Source: Neomoorella carbonis (GTDB lineage: Bacteria > Bacillota > DSM-521 > Neomoorellales > Neomoorellaceae). From it: 64,000 nt of DNA. The notes below the pieces were generated by a model that saw only the letters and a program-made list of their open reading frames with translations, did no database searches and was not told the DNA's origin. Within the stretch, counting starts at the first letter, position 1. The number at the start of each line of letters is the position of its first letter. A program made the translations under genes and the position numbers. Shown here piece after piece: positions 8,390 through 17,891 of the stretch. The stretch lies in assembly GCF_045278715.1 (NCBI RefSeq), contig NZ_CP136420.1, positions 682,001 through 746,000 on the forward strand. The letters run 5' to 3'.

Positions 8390-9478
8390 GTGAGGACAAT
8401 AATGATTAAGCGAAAATTCATGGCGTGTTTTCTGGTAACGGTCTTCGCCCTGGGCGTGCTTCTGTCCGGCTGCGGTTCCGGCACCGGCAATAATGGGGGC
8501 AACAGTCAGAGTCAGGCCCAGCAGCAAGGGAGCGATACCAAGAAAAAAGAATATGTAGTTGGCTGGTCCATGGCCTACTTTGATCACCCGGTCTACCAGT
8601 TGTTGATGAACGCAGCCAAGGAATTGGCAGAAAAACAAGGCATTAAATTAATTTTCGCCGACGGTAAAAATGACCCGGCAGTTCAGGCTTCTCAAATTGA
8701 TAATTTTATTGCTCAAAAGGTGGACGCCATAATACTCACCCCAACTGTGGCTGATCCGTTGATCCCTGCTGTCAAAAAGGTTAATCAGGCTAAGATCCCT
8801 CTGGTCATAGTTGACCGCCGCATGTTCACCCACGGCCAGGATATAAAGTGGGATGCACTGGTAAGCTGGGACATGGTGAAATCGGGTACCCTGGGCGGTG
8901 AACAGGTAGTCGAAGCTTTAAACGGCAAGGGTAACCTGGTAGTAGTAGAGGGTACTCCGGGAGCTGGTTCCACCATTGACCGCGGCAACGCCTTCTACGA
9001 AGTGATCAATAAGTATCCCGATATTAAGGTTATCCACAAAGTTTCTGGTGACTTTAAACGGGACAAGGGTATGCAGGTAACCGAGAATATTCTGCAACGT
9101 TTCCCCAAGGGGCAGATCGACGCCATCTACTATATGAACGATGAGATGGCCCTGGGCGGGTTACAGGCCATAAAAGCCGCCGGGCGCCTGGGCGAGTTTA
9201 AGATAATCAGTGTGGACGGTGAAAAAGAAGCTATGGACGCCCTTCGCAGGGGGGAAATCGATTATGAAACCATTTTCTTCCCTGACGACCAGGCGGTAGC
9301 CGTTAACGTGGTGGCCAGTATCCTGCGGGGAGAGAAAAATCCCTTTACCCCCGAGAACCTGACCTATAAAGGCCGTACCATGGAGCTCACTGAATTTGAG
9401 GGAATGCCGTGGGTTCGCCCGACCTGTTATAAGGTTGATAAATCTAACGCCAACAAACCGGAATACCAGGGCTGGTAG
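8390..9478 (+). CDS. Ribose-type ABC sugar-binding lipoprotein
   Basis: 362 residues. The N-terminus has a basic start, a hydrophobic stretch and a lipobox LLSGC with the lipidated Cys at residue 28, then a Gly/Asn/Gln-rich linker, so it is tethered outside the membrane. The body is a type I periplasmic-binding fold of the ribose/galactose class (YVVGWSMAYFDHP, FIAQKVDAIILTPTVADPL, DGEKEAMDALRRGEID). GTG at 8390 is used because GGAGG lies 8 bp upstream; the ATG at 8402 is too far from it. It is the first gene of the importer/GRE operon. The ligand is probably a monosaccharide, polyol or anhydro-sugar; identity unknown. Confidence 0.92.
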   Translation: MRTIMIKRKFMACFLVTVFALGVLLSGCGSGTGNNGGNSQSQAQQQGSDTKKKEYVVGWSMAYFDHPVYQLLMNAAKELAEKQGIKLIFADGKNDPAVQASQIDNFIAQKVDAIILTPTVADPLIPAVKKVNQAKIPLVIVDRRMFTHGQDIKWDALVSWDMVKSGTLGGEQVVEALNGKGNLVVVEGTPGAGSTIDRGNAFYEVINKYPDIKVIHKVSGDFKRDKGMQVTENILQRFPKGQIDAIYYMNDEMALGGLQAIKAAGRLGEFKIISVDGEKEAMDALRRGEIDYETIFFPDDQAVAVNVVASILRGEKNPFTPENLTYKGRTMELTEFEGMPWVRPTCYKVDKSNANKPEYQGW

Positions 9479-9496
9479 CAACCGGTCATTAGGGAG

Positions 9497-9535
9497 CTGC
9501 AGTTGTTTCCCGCAATGGGAAACAGCTGCAGTTTA
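9497..9535 (+). terminator. Strong intercistronic hairpin after the binding-protein gene
   Basis: A 15-bp stem (9497-9511 with 9517-9531, one wobble) with a 5-nt loop, followed by TTTATCCC. The poor T tract suggests a partial terminator or mRNA stabiliser, as often seen behind abundant binding-protein genes. Confidence 0.7.
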
Positions 9536-9570
9536 TCCCTGAATTTTATTCCAAGAAAGGGGTTGATCCT

Positions 9571-11826
9571 ATGTCTACCGTTTTACAAGACGAACCTTTA
9601 CATTTTCAACTGGCCCTTCGTCCAGTCCGTACCGACCGGATTGAAAACATGTTGAACTATATTAATGCAATTGAACCTGGTATTTGTATTGAAAGGGCCC
9701 GTTACCTCACGGAATCCTATAAGGAAACTGAGCACCTGCCGCACATTATAAGAAGGGCCAGGGCCCTGGCGAATATCCTCAAAAAGATGTCCATCTATAT
9801 TTTGCCGGGCAGCTTGCTAGTCGGCAACCAGGCATCGAAACCCTGCTTTGCCCCCCTGTTCCCGGAGTTTACTGTTGACTTTTTGGAGGAAGAGATCCTT
9901 CAAGGGAAACCGATGTACCCATATGAAAGACCTTCGGATAAATTCAATGTCGATAAGGAAATAGTCCCGGAGTTGCAGGAGATTATTAACTGGTGGAAGG
10001 GAAGGACCCATAAAGAAAGGGTTTATGCCAACCTGCCGGAAGAAGCCATATTGGCCCAGGATGCCGTAGGCGCCGTGAATATAGTTAACTTCTTACACGG
10101 CGGCGACGGGCACCTGGCACCGCCTTACAAGTGGCTTTTTGATCATGGCGTGGGCCATATCATTGCCCTGTGCCGGCAGAAACTGGCAGAAATTGATTTG
10201 ACCACTCCCGAAGGCCTGGAAAGCAAACGTTTTTACGAAGCGGTAATCATTTCCTGCCAGGCCCTTATCGACTGGGCCCACCGGTATGCGGAATTGGCCG
10301 AAGCCGAAGCCGCCAGGGAAACGGAGGAAAACCGTCGCGCCGAACTCCGTAAGCTTGCCGAAATATGCCGCCGGGTTCCTGAGCATCCCGCCAGGACCTT
10401 CCACGAGGCCCTGCAATTTATGACCTTTGTCCAGGTGGCCATCCAGATCGAAGATAACGCCCAGGGGATCTGCCCGGGTAGATTCGACCAGGTCCTGTGG
10501 GAGCATTATCAGCGGGATGTTTCCCGGGGAATCCTGACCAGGGATCAGGCTTTGGAACTGGTGCAAAACTTCTTTGTAGTTCTGTCGACCATTGAACGCA
10601 TCAGGAGCTGGAATGATACCGACTATTTCAGGGGAAAACCCATCTTCCAAAACCTCACCATTGGCGGCATAAACCCGGAAACCGGGGAGGATGCCTCCAA
10701 CGAACTAACTTATATCGTATTAGATGCTATAGCCAACACCCGAACCTTGCAGCCGTCCCACTATGCGCGGTGGCACAAGAAAGCGCCTGAGAAATACAAA
10801 ATGAAGGTGGCCGAAACGATCCGTCTGGGCACAGGTTTCCCGGCCATTGCCAACGACGAGTTATATATCCCGGCCATGATGAACCGCGGTTATGATTTAA
10901 AAGATGCTTCCGATTATTGCATTGTGGGATGCGCCGAGCCGGGCGTGGCCGGCCTGAGGGGAGGCCGGACCGGAGCTGCCTGGTTCTGCCTGGCCAAAAT
11001 TTTGGAAGTCACTCTATACGGCGGCCGCGATCCTCGTACCGGGGTTATGCTGCACCCTAACTGCAACGGCAAAGATCTTTCCAGCTTTGAATCTTACGAT
11101 GAAGTTTGGGAAGCCTTTGTGGATCAGGTGAAGTACTATATCCGGCTGCATGTGCTGATGGACAACATTACCGATAAATTATGGGAGGAATATATTGAAG
11201 AACCCTTGACTTCTGCCTTGGGGTGCCCCACCACCTGCCTCGAGCGAGGACGCTCCATAAAGAAAGGCGGGGCCAAGTACGATTTCACCGGCAACGAAAC
11301 TATCGGATTGGCCAACGTGGCCAACAGCCTGTATGCCATCAAATACGTCGTTTTCGATCATAAGCTGATCACCGGCGCCCAGCTGTTGCATGCACTTAAG
11401 ACCAACTTTGAAGACATGACGACGGATCCGACGGGGCCGGAAATCCAGCAAATGTGCCTGTCGGCACCTAAATATGGCAATGACCTGGATGAAGTGGATT
11501 TTGTTGCCCGTGACGTTCTGGCTCTGGTCTGCGAGGAGTTGCCGAAGTACAAAAACACCCGCTATGGCCGGGGACCCATTGGTTGTGTGTTCCAGGCTTC
11601 TACCACCACCGTTTCTTCCAACACCGCCTTTGGTCGCATAGTAGGCGCACTGCCGGATGGGAGAACGTCCGGCACACCCTTGAGCGACGGCCAGTCACCC
11701 ATGCGGGGTACAGATACCATGGGACCGACGGCAGCCGTCCGCTCAGTGGCAAAGTTGCGGAACGTCCTTCTTTCCGAAGGCTCCCTTTACAACCTTAAAT
11801 TATTGCCGCAAGATCTGAAGGATTAA
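9571..11826 (+). CDS. Glycyl radical enzyme, barrel subunit lacking the glycyl radical domain
   Basis: 751 residues covering the ten-stranded barrel of a PFL/dehydratase-like glycyl radical enzyme. The active-site loop is CIVGCAEPGVAG with thiyl Cys454 and general-base Glu456; Cys-x-Glu is the eliminase/dehydratase pattern, unlike the Cys-Cys of pyruvate formate-lyase. His181 in GDGHLAPP corresponds to the substrate-region His of glycerol/diol dehydratases. The protein ends just after LSDGQSPMRGTDTMGPTAA and KLLPQDLKD, where normal family members continue into the glycyl radical domain. That domain is the next gene. Ribosome site AAAGGGG, spacing 8. Substrate unknown; its place between the importer's binding protein and ATPase points to the imported compound or its phosphate. 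Confidence 0.93.
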   Translation: MSTVLQDEPLHFQLALRPVRTDRIENMLNYINAIEPGICIERARYLTESYKETEHLPHIIRRARALANILKKMSIYILPGSLLVGNQASKPCFAPLFPEFTVDFLEEEILQGKPMYPYERPSDKFNVDKEIVPELQEIINWWKGRTHKERVYANLPEEAILAQDAVGAVNIVNFLHGGDGHLAPPYKWLFDHGVGHIIALCRQKLAEIDLTTPEGLESKRFYEAVIISCQALIDWAHRYAELAEAEAARETEENRRAELRKLAEICRRVPEHPARTFHEALQFMTFVQVAIQIEDNAQGICPGRFDQVLWEHYQRDVSRGILTRDQALELVQNFFVVLSTIERIRSWNDTDYFRGKPIFQNLTIGGINPETGEDASNELTYIVLDAIANTRTLQPSHYARWHKKAPEKYKMKVAETIRLGTGFPAIANDELYIPAMMNRGYDLKDASDYCIVGCAEPGVAGLRGGRTGAAWFCLAKILEVTLYGGRDPRTGVMLHPNCNGKDLSSFESYDEVWEAFVDQVKYYIRLHVLMDNITDKLWEEYIEEPLTSALGCPTTCLERGRSIKKGGAKYDFTGNETIGLANVANSLYAIKYVVFDHKLITGAQLLHALKTNFEDMTTDPTGPEIQQMCLSAPKYGNDLDEVDFVARDVLALVCEELPKYKNTRYGRGPIGCVFQASTTTVSSNTAFGRIVGALPDGRTSGTPLSDGQSPMRGTDTMGPTAAVRSVAKLRNVLLSEGSLYNLKLLPQDLKD

Positions 11827-11843
11827 AATAGGAGGGTTTTGCC

Positions 11844-12080
11844 ATGGCTGCCCAGGCTGGTTTAAGAAGGCTGGTTAACCTCATTGATTACTATTTCTCT
11901 ATTGGCGGTATGCAGATGCAGTTTAATGTAGTTAGCAAAGAAACTTTACTCCGGGCACAGAAGGACCCGGATAAATACCGGAATCTTATCGTCAGGGTAG
12001 CAGGTTACTCCGCCTATTTTGTTAACCTGGATAAAACGGTCCAACAGGATATCATTGAACGCACGGAAGAAAGGATTTAG
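11844..12080 (+). CDS. Stand-alone glycyl radical domain subunit
   Basis: 78 residues equal to the C-terminal domain of a glycyl radical enzyme: helix GLRRLVNLIDYYF, then GGMQMQFNVVSKETLLRAQ, then the radical loop RVAGYSAYFVNL with radical-bearing Gly54. It begins at the residue where the upstream 751-aa protein stops, so the two together equal one full-length enzyme (829 aa). AGGAGG lies 8 bp before the ATG, 17 bp after the upstream TAA, and the frame is different, so this is a separate gene and not a simple read-through or nonsense artefact. E. coli YfiD/GrcA is a known stand-alone glycyl radical domain, but it acts as a spare part for an intact PFL. Here no intact partner is seen. Confidence 0.93.
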   Translation: MAAQAGLRRLVNLIDYYFSIGGMQMQFNVVSKETLLRAQKDPDKYRNLIVRVAGYSAYFVNLDKTVQQDIIERTEERI

Positions 12081-12088
12081 CTCTAAGA

Positions 12089-12122
12089 GGGAACCGGTGT
12101 TGACCCGTCAGCGCCGGTTCCC
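12089..12122 (+). terminator. Hairpin between GRE subunits and activase
   Basis: A 9-bp perfect stem (12089-12097 with 12114-12122) and 16-nt loop, with no T tract. More likely an mRNA-processing or attenuation element giving less activase than enzyme than a full terminator. Confidence 0.6.
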
Positions 12123-12155
12123 CCTACTCTCATCTTAGCCAGGGGAGAATGATTC

Positions 12156-13118
12156 ATGGTTAATAGCAGCTCGTGCCAGGAAATCAGAGGCAATGTGTTC
12201 GATATACAGCGCTGGAGTCTCCACGATGGCCCGGGGATACGCACGGTCGTCTTCCTTAAAGGATGTCCGTTACGTTGCCTCTGGTGTTGTAACCCGGAGT
12301 CGCAAGCGCCTTATACCGAGATAGCTTACTTTAAGGATAAATGTATCGGTTGCGGCCGCTGCGTTGCTGAATGTCCCTATGGGGCTATAACTCCCTCCCC
12401 GGATGGTTTTATTGCTGAACAAGGCATCTGCCTGGAGAAGTGTGTCGGCCACCAGGATCCCCCTTATCCTTGTACCAAAAAATGCTATAGCCAGGCCAGG
12501 AAAAACATCGGCAGGCTCATGACAGTAAAGGAGGTCCTCCATGAAGTATTAAAAGATAGCCTCATTTACAAGCAAAGCGGTGGAGGTATAACTGTTTCCG
12601 GCGGCGAGCCCATGTTCCAGGCCAGGTTTGTCAAGGAACTGCTAGCGGAATCGAAAGCCAACTGGCTGCATACCGCCATGGAAACTTGCGGTTTTGCCAG
12701 CTGGGAAAAATATGAAGAAGTAATGGAATATCTAGATTTTTTGTTCTTAGACATAAAGCACTTTGATAACGAGAAGCATATGGAGCTCACGGGACAGAGC
12801 AACAGGTTGATTTTGGACAATGCGCGCCGGTTGGCCCAATTGACCCGCAAGAAAGGCATCGAGATGGTAGTCCGGATACCGGTAATTCCAGGCCATACGG
12901 ATTCTGAGGAAAACATTAAGTCCATAGTCAAGTTTGTGGCCACAGAAATGGAGGGGGTAAAGGTAGTCGAGCTCATGCCCTACCATCGTTTGGGACGTGG
13001 GAAATATGCCAGTATGGGACGGGATTATCAGCTCTACGACCTTACCCCTCCTGCCTCCAGCCGTATTGACGAATTGAAGCAGATAGTTTTGCAACACGGG
13101 CTGGCCACTAACTATTAG
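12156..13118 (+). CDS. Glycyl radical enzyme activase (radical SAM, two extra Fe-S clusters)
   Basis: 320 residues. The radical SAM cluster motif is C37-x3-C41-x2-C44 (CPLRCLWC), preceded by the activase signature DGPGIRTVVFLKGC. An inserted ferredoxin-like domain has C63/C66/C69/C73 and C92/C96/C106/C110, enough for two additional 4Fe-4S clusters, as in dehydratase-type activases. GGITVSGGEP binds SAM. It abstracts a hydrogen atom from the glycine of the 78-aa subunit. AGGGGAG precedes the ATG. It lies directly behind both GRE genes, ahead of the importer ATPase. Confidence 0.95.
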   Translation: MVNSSSCQEIRGNVFDIQRWSLHDGPGIRTVVFLKGCPLRCLWCCNPESQAPYTEIAYFKDKCIGCGRCVAECPYGAITPSPDGFIAEQGICLEKCVGHQDPPYPCTKKCYSQARKNIGRLMTVKEVLHEVLKDSLIYKQSGGGITVSGGEPMFQARFVKELLAESKANWLHTAMETCGFASWEKYEEVMEYLDFLFLDIKHFDNEKHMELTGQSNRLILDNARRLAQLTRKKGIEMVVRIPVIPGHTDSEENIKSIVKFVATEMEGVKVVELMPYHRLGRGKYASMGRDYQLYDLTPPASSRIDELKQIVLQHGLATNY

Positions 13119-13147
13119 CCGTATGGATGGAAGGTGGTTAAAAATAA

Positions 13148-14656
13148 ATGCAATCTTATATTCTGGTGATGGAAGATATTGAAAAAGAATTTCCCGGGGT
13201 TAAAGCCTTGCAGAAAGTCAGCCTTAAATTAAAGCGAGGCGAAGTCCATGCCCTGCTGGGAGAAAATGGTGCCGGAAAATCCACCCTGCTTAAGATTTTA
13301 GCCGGGGCTTACAAAAAGGATTCCGGGCAAATTATAGTAGATTCCCAGAAGGTGGAGATTAAAAACCCCAGGCATGCCCAGGAACTGGGGATCGCCATTA
13401 TTTATCAAGAGCTTAGCGTCTTACCTTACTTGAATGTGGCGGAGAATATTTTCTTGGGCCGGTTGCCCCGCAGGGGGCCTTATCCACGGTGGATTGATTG
13501 GAAGAAGTGCTATGAGGAGAGCGCGGAATTACTGGAGCGCTTGGGCTTGAAGATTGACCCGCGTACCCCGGCATCACAACTTAAAGTGGCCGAACAGCAA
13601 GTGGTGGAAATTGCCAAGGCCTTATCCCTTAATGCCAAAATTATCGCCATGGACGAACCCACTGCGCCCCTGACCCCGCGGGAAATAGACAACTTATTTA
13701 AAGTAATACACTTGTTAAAGGAGCAGGGGGTTAGCATAATATATGTTTCGCACCGTTTGTCCGAGGTAAAGGAGATATGTGACCGGGCCACAGTCCTGCG
13801 CGACGGCCAGAACGTGGGAACCGTAAATGTTAAGGAAACCGAGATAGCGGATTGGATTAGAATGATGGTCGGCCGTGAATTGGACCAGATGTTCCCCAAA
13901 GTGTCTGTACCCAGGGGACCAGAGACTTTGCGGGTCAGCAACCTGACTACAAGCAAATTAAAGAATATAAGTTTCCGGGCCTATCAAGGTGAAATACTGG
14001 GTATCGCGGGTCTGGTGGGTGCCGGCCGGACGGAGCTGGCCAGGGCCATTTTCGGCGCCGACCCGGTGCAACAGGGGCAGATTTTGATTAACGGGAAGGT
14101 TGCAGTTTTGAGTAATCCCCGGGAGGCCATCGATAAAGGTATTGGCCTGGTGCCGGAAGATCGCAAGGGACAGGGATTGGTTTTATCCATGTCAGTGAAG
14201 GATAACATCACCATGGCTAACATGGAAGGCCTGAGCAAATTCGGCAAACTTAACCTGTCTTTGGAAAAGGATTTAGCTAGCAAGTATGTTAAGGATCTAA
14301 AAATAGCCACACCCAGCATCTACCAGGAAACAGTTAATTTAAGCGGTGGTAACCAGCAGAAGGTGGTCCTGGCTAAATGGCTCTGCTCCAAATGCAAAAT
14401 CCTTATAATCGATGAGCCGACCCGGGGCATTGATGTAGGAGCCAAGGTAGAGATCTACGAACTGCTTAACGAATTGGTCAAGAACGGTGCTACGGTAATA
14501 ATGATTTCCTCGGAGTTACCCGAGCTGCTGGGTATGAGTGATCGCATCCTGGTAATGCACGAGGGTAGAATTACGGGTGAACTTAGCCGGGAACAGTTTA
14601 CCGAGGAAAATGTTATGCTTTATGCAACAGGTTACGCCAGTCATAGCCTCAACTAG
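13148..14656 (+). CDS. Sugar ABC importer ATPase, two ABC domains (RbsA/XylG type)
   Basis: 502 residues with tandem ABC domains. Domain 1 has Walker A GENGAGKST (about 39-47) and Walker B IIAMDEPTAPL. Domain 2 has the usual degenerate Walker A GLVGAGRTE, a canonical signature LSGGNQQKVVLAKWL and Walker B ILIIDEPTRGID. Such fused ATPases power ribose-, xylose- and galactose-type importers. It is followed by two permease genes. Confidence 0.95.
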   Translation: MQSYILVMEDIEKEFPGVKALQKVSLKLKRGEVHALLGENGAGKSTLLKILAGAYKKDSGQIIVDSQKVEIKNPRHAQELGIAIIYQELSVLPYLNVAENIFLGRLPRRGPYPRWIDWKKCYEESAELLERLGLKIDPRTPASQLKVAEQQVVEIAKALSLNAKIIAMDEPTAPLTPREIDNLFKVIHLLKEQGVSIIYVSHRLSEVKEICDRATVLRDGQNVGTVNVKETEIADWIRMMVGRELDQMFPKVSVPRGPETLRVSNLTTSKLKNISFRAYQGEILGIAGLVGAGRTELARAIFGADPVQQGQILINGKVAVLSNPREAIDKGIGLVPEDRKGQGLVLSMSVKDNITMANMEGLSKFGKLNLSLEKDLASKYVKDLKIATPSIYQETVNLSGGNQQKVVLAKWLCSKCKILIIDEPTRGIDVGAKVEIYELLNELVKNGATVIMISSELPELLGMSDRILVMHEGRITGELSREQFTEENVMLYATGYASHSLN

Positions 14657-14678
14657 GAGGCAAGTGGAGGTTGGTACC

Positions 14679-15725
14679 TTGAAACAGGGAGTAAACGAGG
14701 CGATAAAATTCCAAAAGCTAAAGGACGCTTCTGTGGTAGGTCTGGGACACTACCTTGGAAATTTTAAGGAGCAGCTAGTTATACTGGCAGCCCTGGCGGG
14801 CTTATGTATGGTTCTTTCGGTACTTTCCCCGAACTTCCTTACTAAGAGTAATTTCTTAGATATTGCCCGTGTGGTTTCCATCAACGGTATCATGGCGGCA
14901 GGAATGACCCTGGTGATATTGACGGGCGGAATAGATTTATCGGTAGGATCTATTTTTGCCCTGGCCGGGGTTATTACGGCAGCCTTGATCCCTGGTAGTT
15001 ACAGTGAGTCGCCATTTGTTACCACCTTTAAACTACCTGTCCCGGCGGCGATACTGGTGGGGCTTCTGGTGGGTATTTTGATAGGCTATATAAACGGGTT
15101 GGTCATCACCAGGTTTAGAATAGAACCCTTTGTAGTTACGCTTGGCATGATGAGTTTCGCCCGCGGGTTGACCTACCTATACTCAGGCGGGTATCCAATA
15201 AACTTTAAACCTATGCCTCCGGGATTTCAATGGGTAGGACAGGGCTATGTTTTCGGTTTACCAACGCCTACCATAATTTTTCTATTAGTTATCGCCCTTT
15301 GCTGGTGGATACTCCGTTATACAACATTTGGCCGTACCATTTATGCTATCGGCGGAAACGAAGAAGCAGCCCGCCTTTCCGGTATGAACACCAGGAGAAT
15401 CAAGCGCTTGACCTACTTATTTCTGGGAGCGCTGGCCGCCTTTAGCGGCATCGTGATGGCCTCGCGGGTGGCGGCAGGTTCTCCCGTGGCCGGCATCGGC
15501 TATGAGCTTGATGTGATTGCAGGGGTGGTCATAGGCGGTACCAGCCTTGCGGGGGGAAGAGGCTCCATATTCGGGACTGTATTAGGTGTATTTATGCTGG
15601 GTGTTATAGAAAATGGGCTGAATTTACTAGGTGTTTCCACGTACTACCAGTATATTATTAAAGGTATGATATTAATCATGGCTACAGGCATTGATGGGTA
15701 TTTCCGTAAGAAAAGGCGCTATTAA
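14679..15725 (+). CDS. Sugar ABC importer permease 1 (RbsC type)
   Basis: 348 residues, highly hydrophobic with 8-10 membrane segments and the family patterns GIMAAGMTLVILTGGIDLSVGS and VVIGGTSLAGGRGSIFGT. A TTG start at 14679 is preferred because GGAGG lies 8 bp upstream; the next upstream ATG at 14577 would overlap the ATPase gene by 80 bp. It pairs with the next permease, probably as a heterodimer. Confidence 0.93.
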   Translation: MKQGVNEAIKFQKLKDASVVGLGHYLGNFKEQLVILAALAGLCMVLSVLSPNFLTKSNFLDIARVVSINGIMAAGMTLVILTGGIDLSVGSIFALAGVITAALIPGSYSESPFVTTFKLPVPAAILVGLLVGILIGYINGLVITRFRIEPFVVTLGMMSFARGLTYLYSGGYPINFKPMPPGFQWVGQGYVFGLPTPTIIFLLVIALCWWILRYTTFGRTIYAIGGNEEAARLSGMNTRRIKRLTYLFLGALAAFSGIVMASRVAAGSPVAGIGYELDVIAGVVIGGTSLAGGRGSIFGTVLGVFMLGVIENGLNLLGVSTYYQYIIKGMILIMATGIDGYFRKKRRY

Positions 15726-15742
15726 AACGGGAGGAAAGACAG

Positions 15743-16771
15743 ATGACAAAGGCTAAGCCGCCCCAAAATCCTCTTAAAAAAATTGGCCTGGGAGGTCAAC
15801 AGCTGGTCATTCTCCTGAGCCTGCTTGGCCTGGCAGCGTTGTTTTCAGCACTTAATCCGGCCTTTCTATCAGAACGAAGCATGGATAATATTTTTCGGGT
15901 ATCGTCTATTTATGGAATAGCTGCCCTGGGTATGACCCTGGTAATCATCACCGGAGGCATCGATCTCTCCGTAGGTTCGTTGTTTGCTCTCGGTGGAGCA
16001 CTTGGGGCAGGATTACTGGGGATAGCTTATAGCGCGGCCAACCCCGTAAAATTGCCCTTCTTCATGGCAATTCTTATTGCTCTAGGAGTTACCGGTTTTA
16101 TGGGGTTAATTAATGGCCTGGTCATCACTAGACTGAACCTGGCCCCCTTTGTAGTAACCTTGGGTATGATGACTATTGCCCGTGGAATTACCTATGTTTA
16201 TACAGATTTCACGGTAAGGGGCGTACCAGGATCTCCTATAACGTTTATGCATCCATGGTTCGAATGGCTGGGCGGTGGTTACATCGCAGGTATACCTACC
16301 CAGGGTGTTATATTTGTTGGGCTGGCAGTATTAGCCTCGCTTTTCCTGCGCTATACGGCACTGGGTCGGAATATCTATGCCGTGGGGGGAAACATCGAGA
16401 TTGCCAGGCTGGCCGGCATAAATACGGGCCTGGTAATCGTGTTTACCTACGTTATATCTGGCGTGCTGTCCGGCTTAAGCGGCATAATTTTGACCGGCCG
16501 CTTGCTGTCGGCTTCGCCCCTGGCGGCAACTGGTTATGAATTAGATGTTATTGCTGCTGTGGTTATAGGCGGAACGAGTTTATCTGGCGGGCGTGGTTCC
16601 ATTTTTGGAACCGTACTGGGAGCTTTAATCATGAGCGTCCTGAATAATGGATTAGATTTGTTAAACGTACCGTCATTCTATCAATATTTACTCAAGGGCA
16701 TTATATTAGTCATGGCGGTAATCTCTGATCAGATGTACCGGCAGAGGGTGCAGCAAACAAATCCTGTATGA
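15743..16771 (+). CDS. Sugar ABC importer permease 2 (RbsC type)
   Basis: 342 residues, a paralogue of the preceding gene with the same landmarks (GIAALGMTLVIITGGIDLSVGS, VVIGGTSLSGGRGSIFGT). GGGAGG is 9 bp before the ATG. Two non-identical permeases are common in this importer class. Confidence 0.93.
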   Translation: MTKAKPPQNPLKKIGLGGQQLVILLSLLGLAALFSALNPAFLSERSMDNIFRVSSIYGIAALGMTLVIITGGIDLSVGSLFALGGALGAGLLGIAYSAANPVKLPFFMAILIALGVTGFMGLINGLVITRLNLAPFVVTLGMMTIARGITYVYTDFTVRGVPGSPITFMHPWFEWLGGGYIAGIPTQGVIFVGLAVLASLFLRYTALGRNIYAVGGNIEIARLAGINTGLVIVFTYVISGVLSGLSGIILTGRLLSASPLAATGYELDVIAAVVIGGTSLSGGRGSIFGTVLGALIMSVLNNGLDLLNVPSFYQYLLKGIILVMAVISDQMYRQRVQQTNPV

Positions 16772-16845
16772 AACCGTTCATGAGTTATTGAGTTATATTA
16801 AATTAGCTATGTTTATTGACCGCTAAAGGTGGAGGGCGTTGTTCC

Positions 16846-17607
16846 ATGGAGCTCAGGTTTGACGGCAGGGTGGTTTTAGTAACGGGGGCCAGCTCTGGGA
16901 TTGGTCGCGCGATTGCACATGCATTTGCTATGAGTGGAGCGAAAGTAGCGGTCAACTGCTACCGGAACTTAGAAGCTGCAGAAAAACTGGTAAACACAAT
17001 CCGCGATAGCGGTGGACAAGCTATGCTTTACCAGGCTGATGTAACCGACCGGGAGGCGGTTGAAGGTATTGTAGCGAAAATTGATAAGGAATTAGGTCCA
17101 ATCGATGTGCTCGTCAATAATGTAGGAGCTGCTATTCGGTTATGTCCATTTCTAGAAATCTCAGATGAACTATGGAAAAACGTATTAAATGTAAATTTGT
17201 ACTCTGCGTTTTTATGTTCACGCGCGGTCGTACGACAAATGATAGATCGCCGGCGGGGAGTAATCATTAATATATCCTCGGTGGTGGCCAGGCAAGGTGG
17301 GGCCGTTGGGGAAGTGGCATATGCGACGGCAAAAGGGGGGTTAAGCGCTTTCACCCGTGGGTTAGCAAAAGAATTAGCTCAATATGGAATAAGAGTCAAT
17401 ACGGTAGCTCCGGGGGCGACAGATACGCCGTTTCATGCCGGGCTGCGCTCGCGTGAGGAACTGGAATCCTTTGTTGAGCGCATTCCCCTGGGGCGTTTGG
17501 CTATGCCGGAAGATATTGTGGGTGCAGTTCTATTTCTGGCATCAGAAGCCAGTAGTTACATTACAGGAGAGAGCATCGAAGTTAACGGCGGGTTTTGGTT
17601 TGCCTAA
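16846..17607 (+). CDS. Short-chain dehydrogenase/reductase
   Basis: 253 residues, classical SDR. The Rossmann motif TGASSGIG is at 13-20, NNVGAA replaces NNAG, the catalytic Ser is in NISSVV, and Tyr159-x3-Lys163 lies in YATAK. The C-terminus SSYITGESIEVNGG is typical of FabG-like sugar and polyol dehydrogenases. ATG at 16846 is used because GGAGGG lies 9 bp upstream. In this operon it could oxidise a polyol before, or reduce a carbonyl product after, the glycyl radical step, recycling NAD(P)H. The actual direction is unknown. Confidence 0.9.
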   Translation: MELRFDGRVVLVTGASSGIGRAIAHAFAMSGAKVAVNCYRNLEAAEKLVNTIRDSGGQAMLYQADVTDREAVEGIVAKIDKELGPIDVLVNNVGAAIRLCPFLEISDELWKNVLNVNLYSAFLCSRAVVRQMIDRRRGVIINISSVVARQGGAVGEVAYATAKGGLSAFTRGLAKELAQYGIRVNTVAPGATDTPFHAGLRSREELESFVERIPLGRLAMPEDIVGAVLFLASEASSYITGESIEVNGGFWFA

Positions 17608-17891
17608 TAAAGGTGATACAATCCCGAGTGGGTTTCGGGTTAAGTCATTCTTAGCTGTATAGCGGTGCCTATATGTACCTGGACTGGATCTAGAGAGTTG
17701 GTGAACAGTATGGTGGAGCAGCCTTAACGAAGCCAGGGGATTATAAAGGCAAGGATGCCGAATATGCCGGCAACAGCGCCCGAGCCCGAGGCTGAGCACC
17801 GGCCTGATCTGCAAGGACCAGGGAGCGAGCAGAACAATACCAGCCTGGAGCGAGATTATTTTCAAGTTAGGGTAGGAGGCAAGGAACGACT

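Noticed and set aside
11824..11846. Idea that the GRE split is a simple sequencing error or stop-codon read-through
   Set aside because: The junction holds a TAA, then AGGAGG with correct spacing to an ATG in a different frame, and both proteins end and begin at a natural domain boundary.
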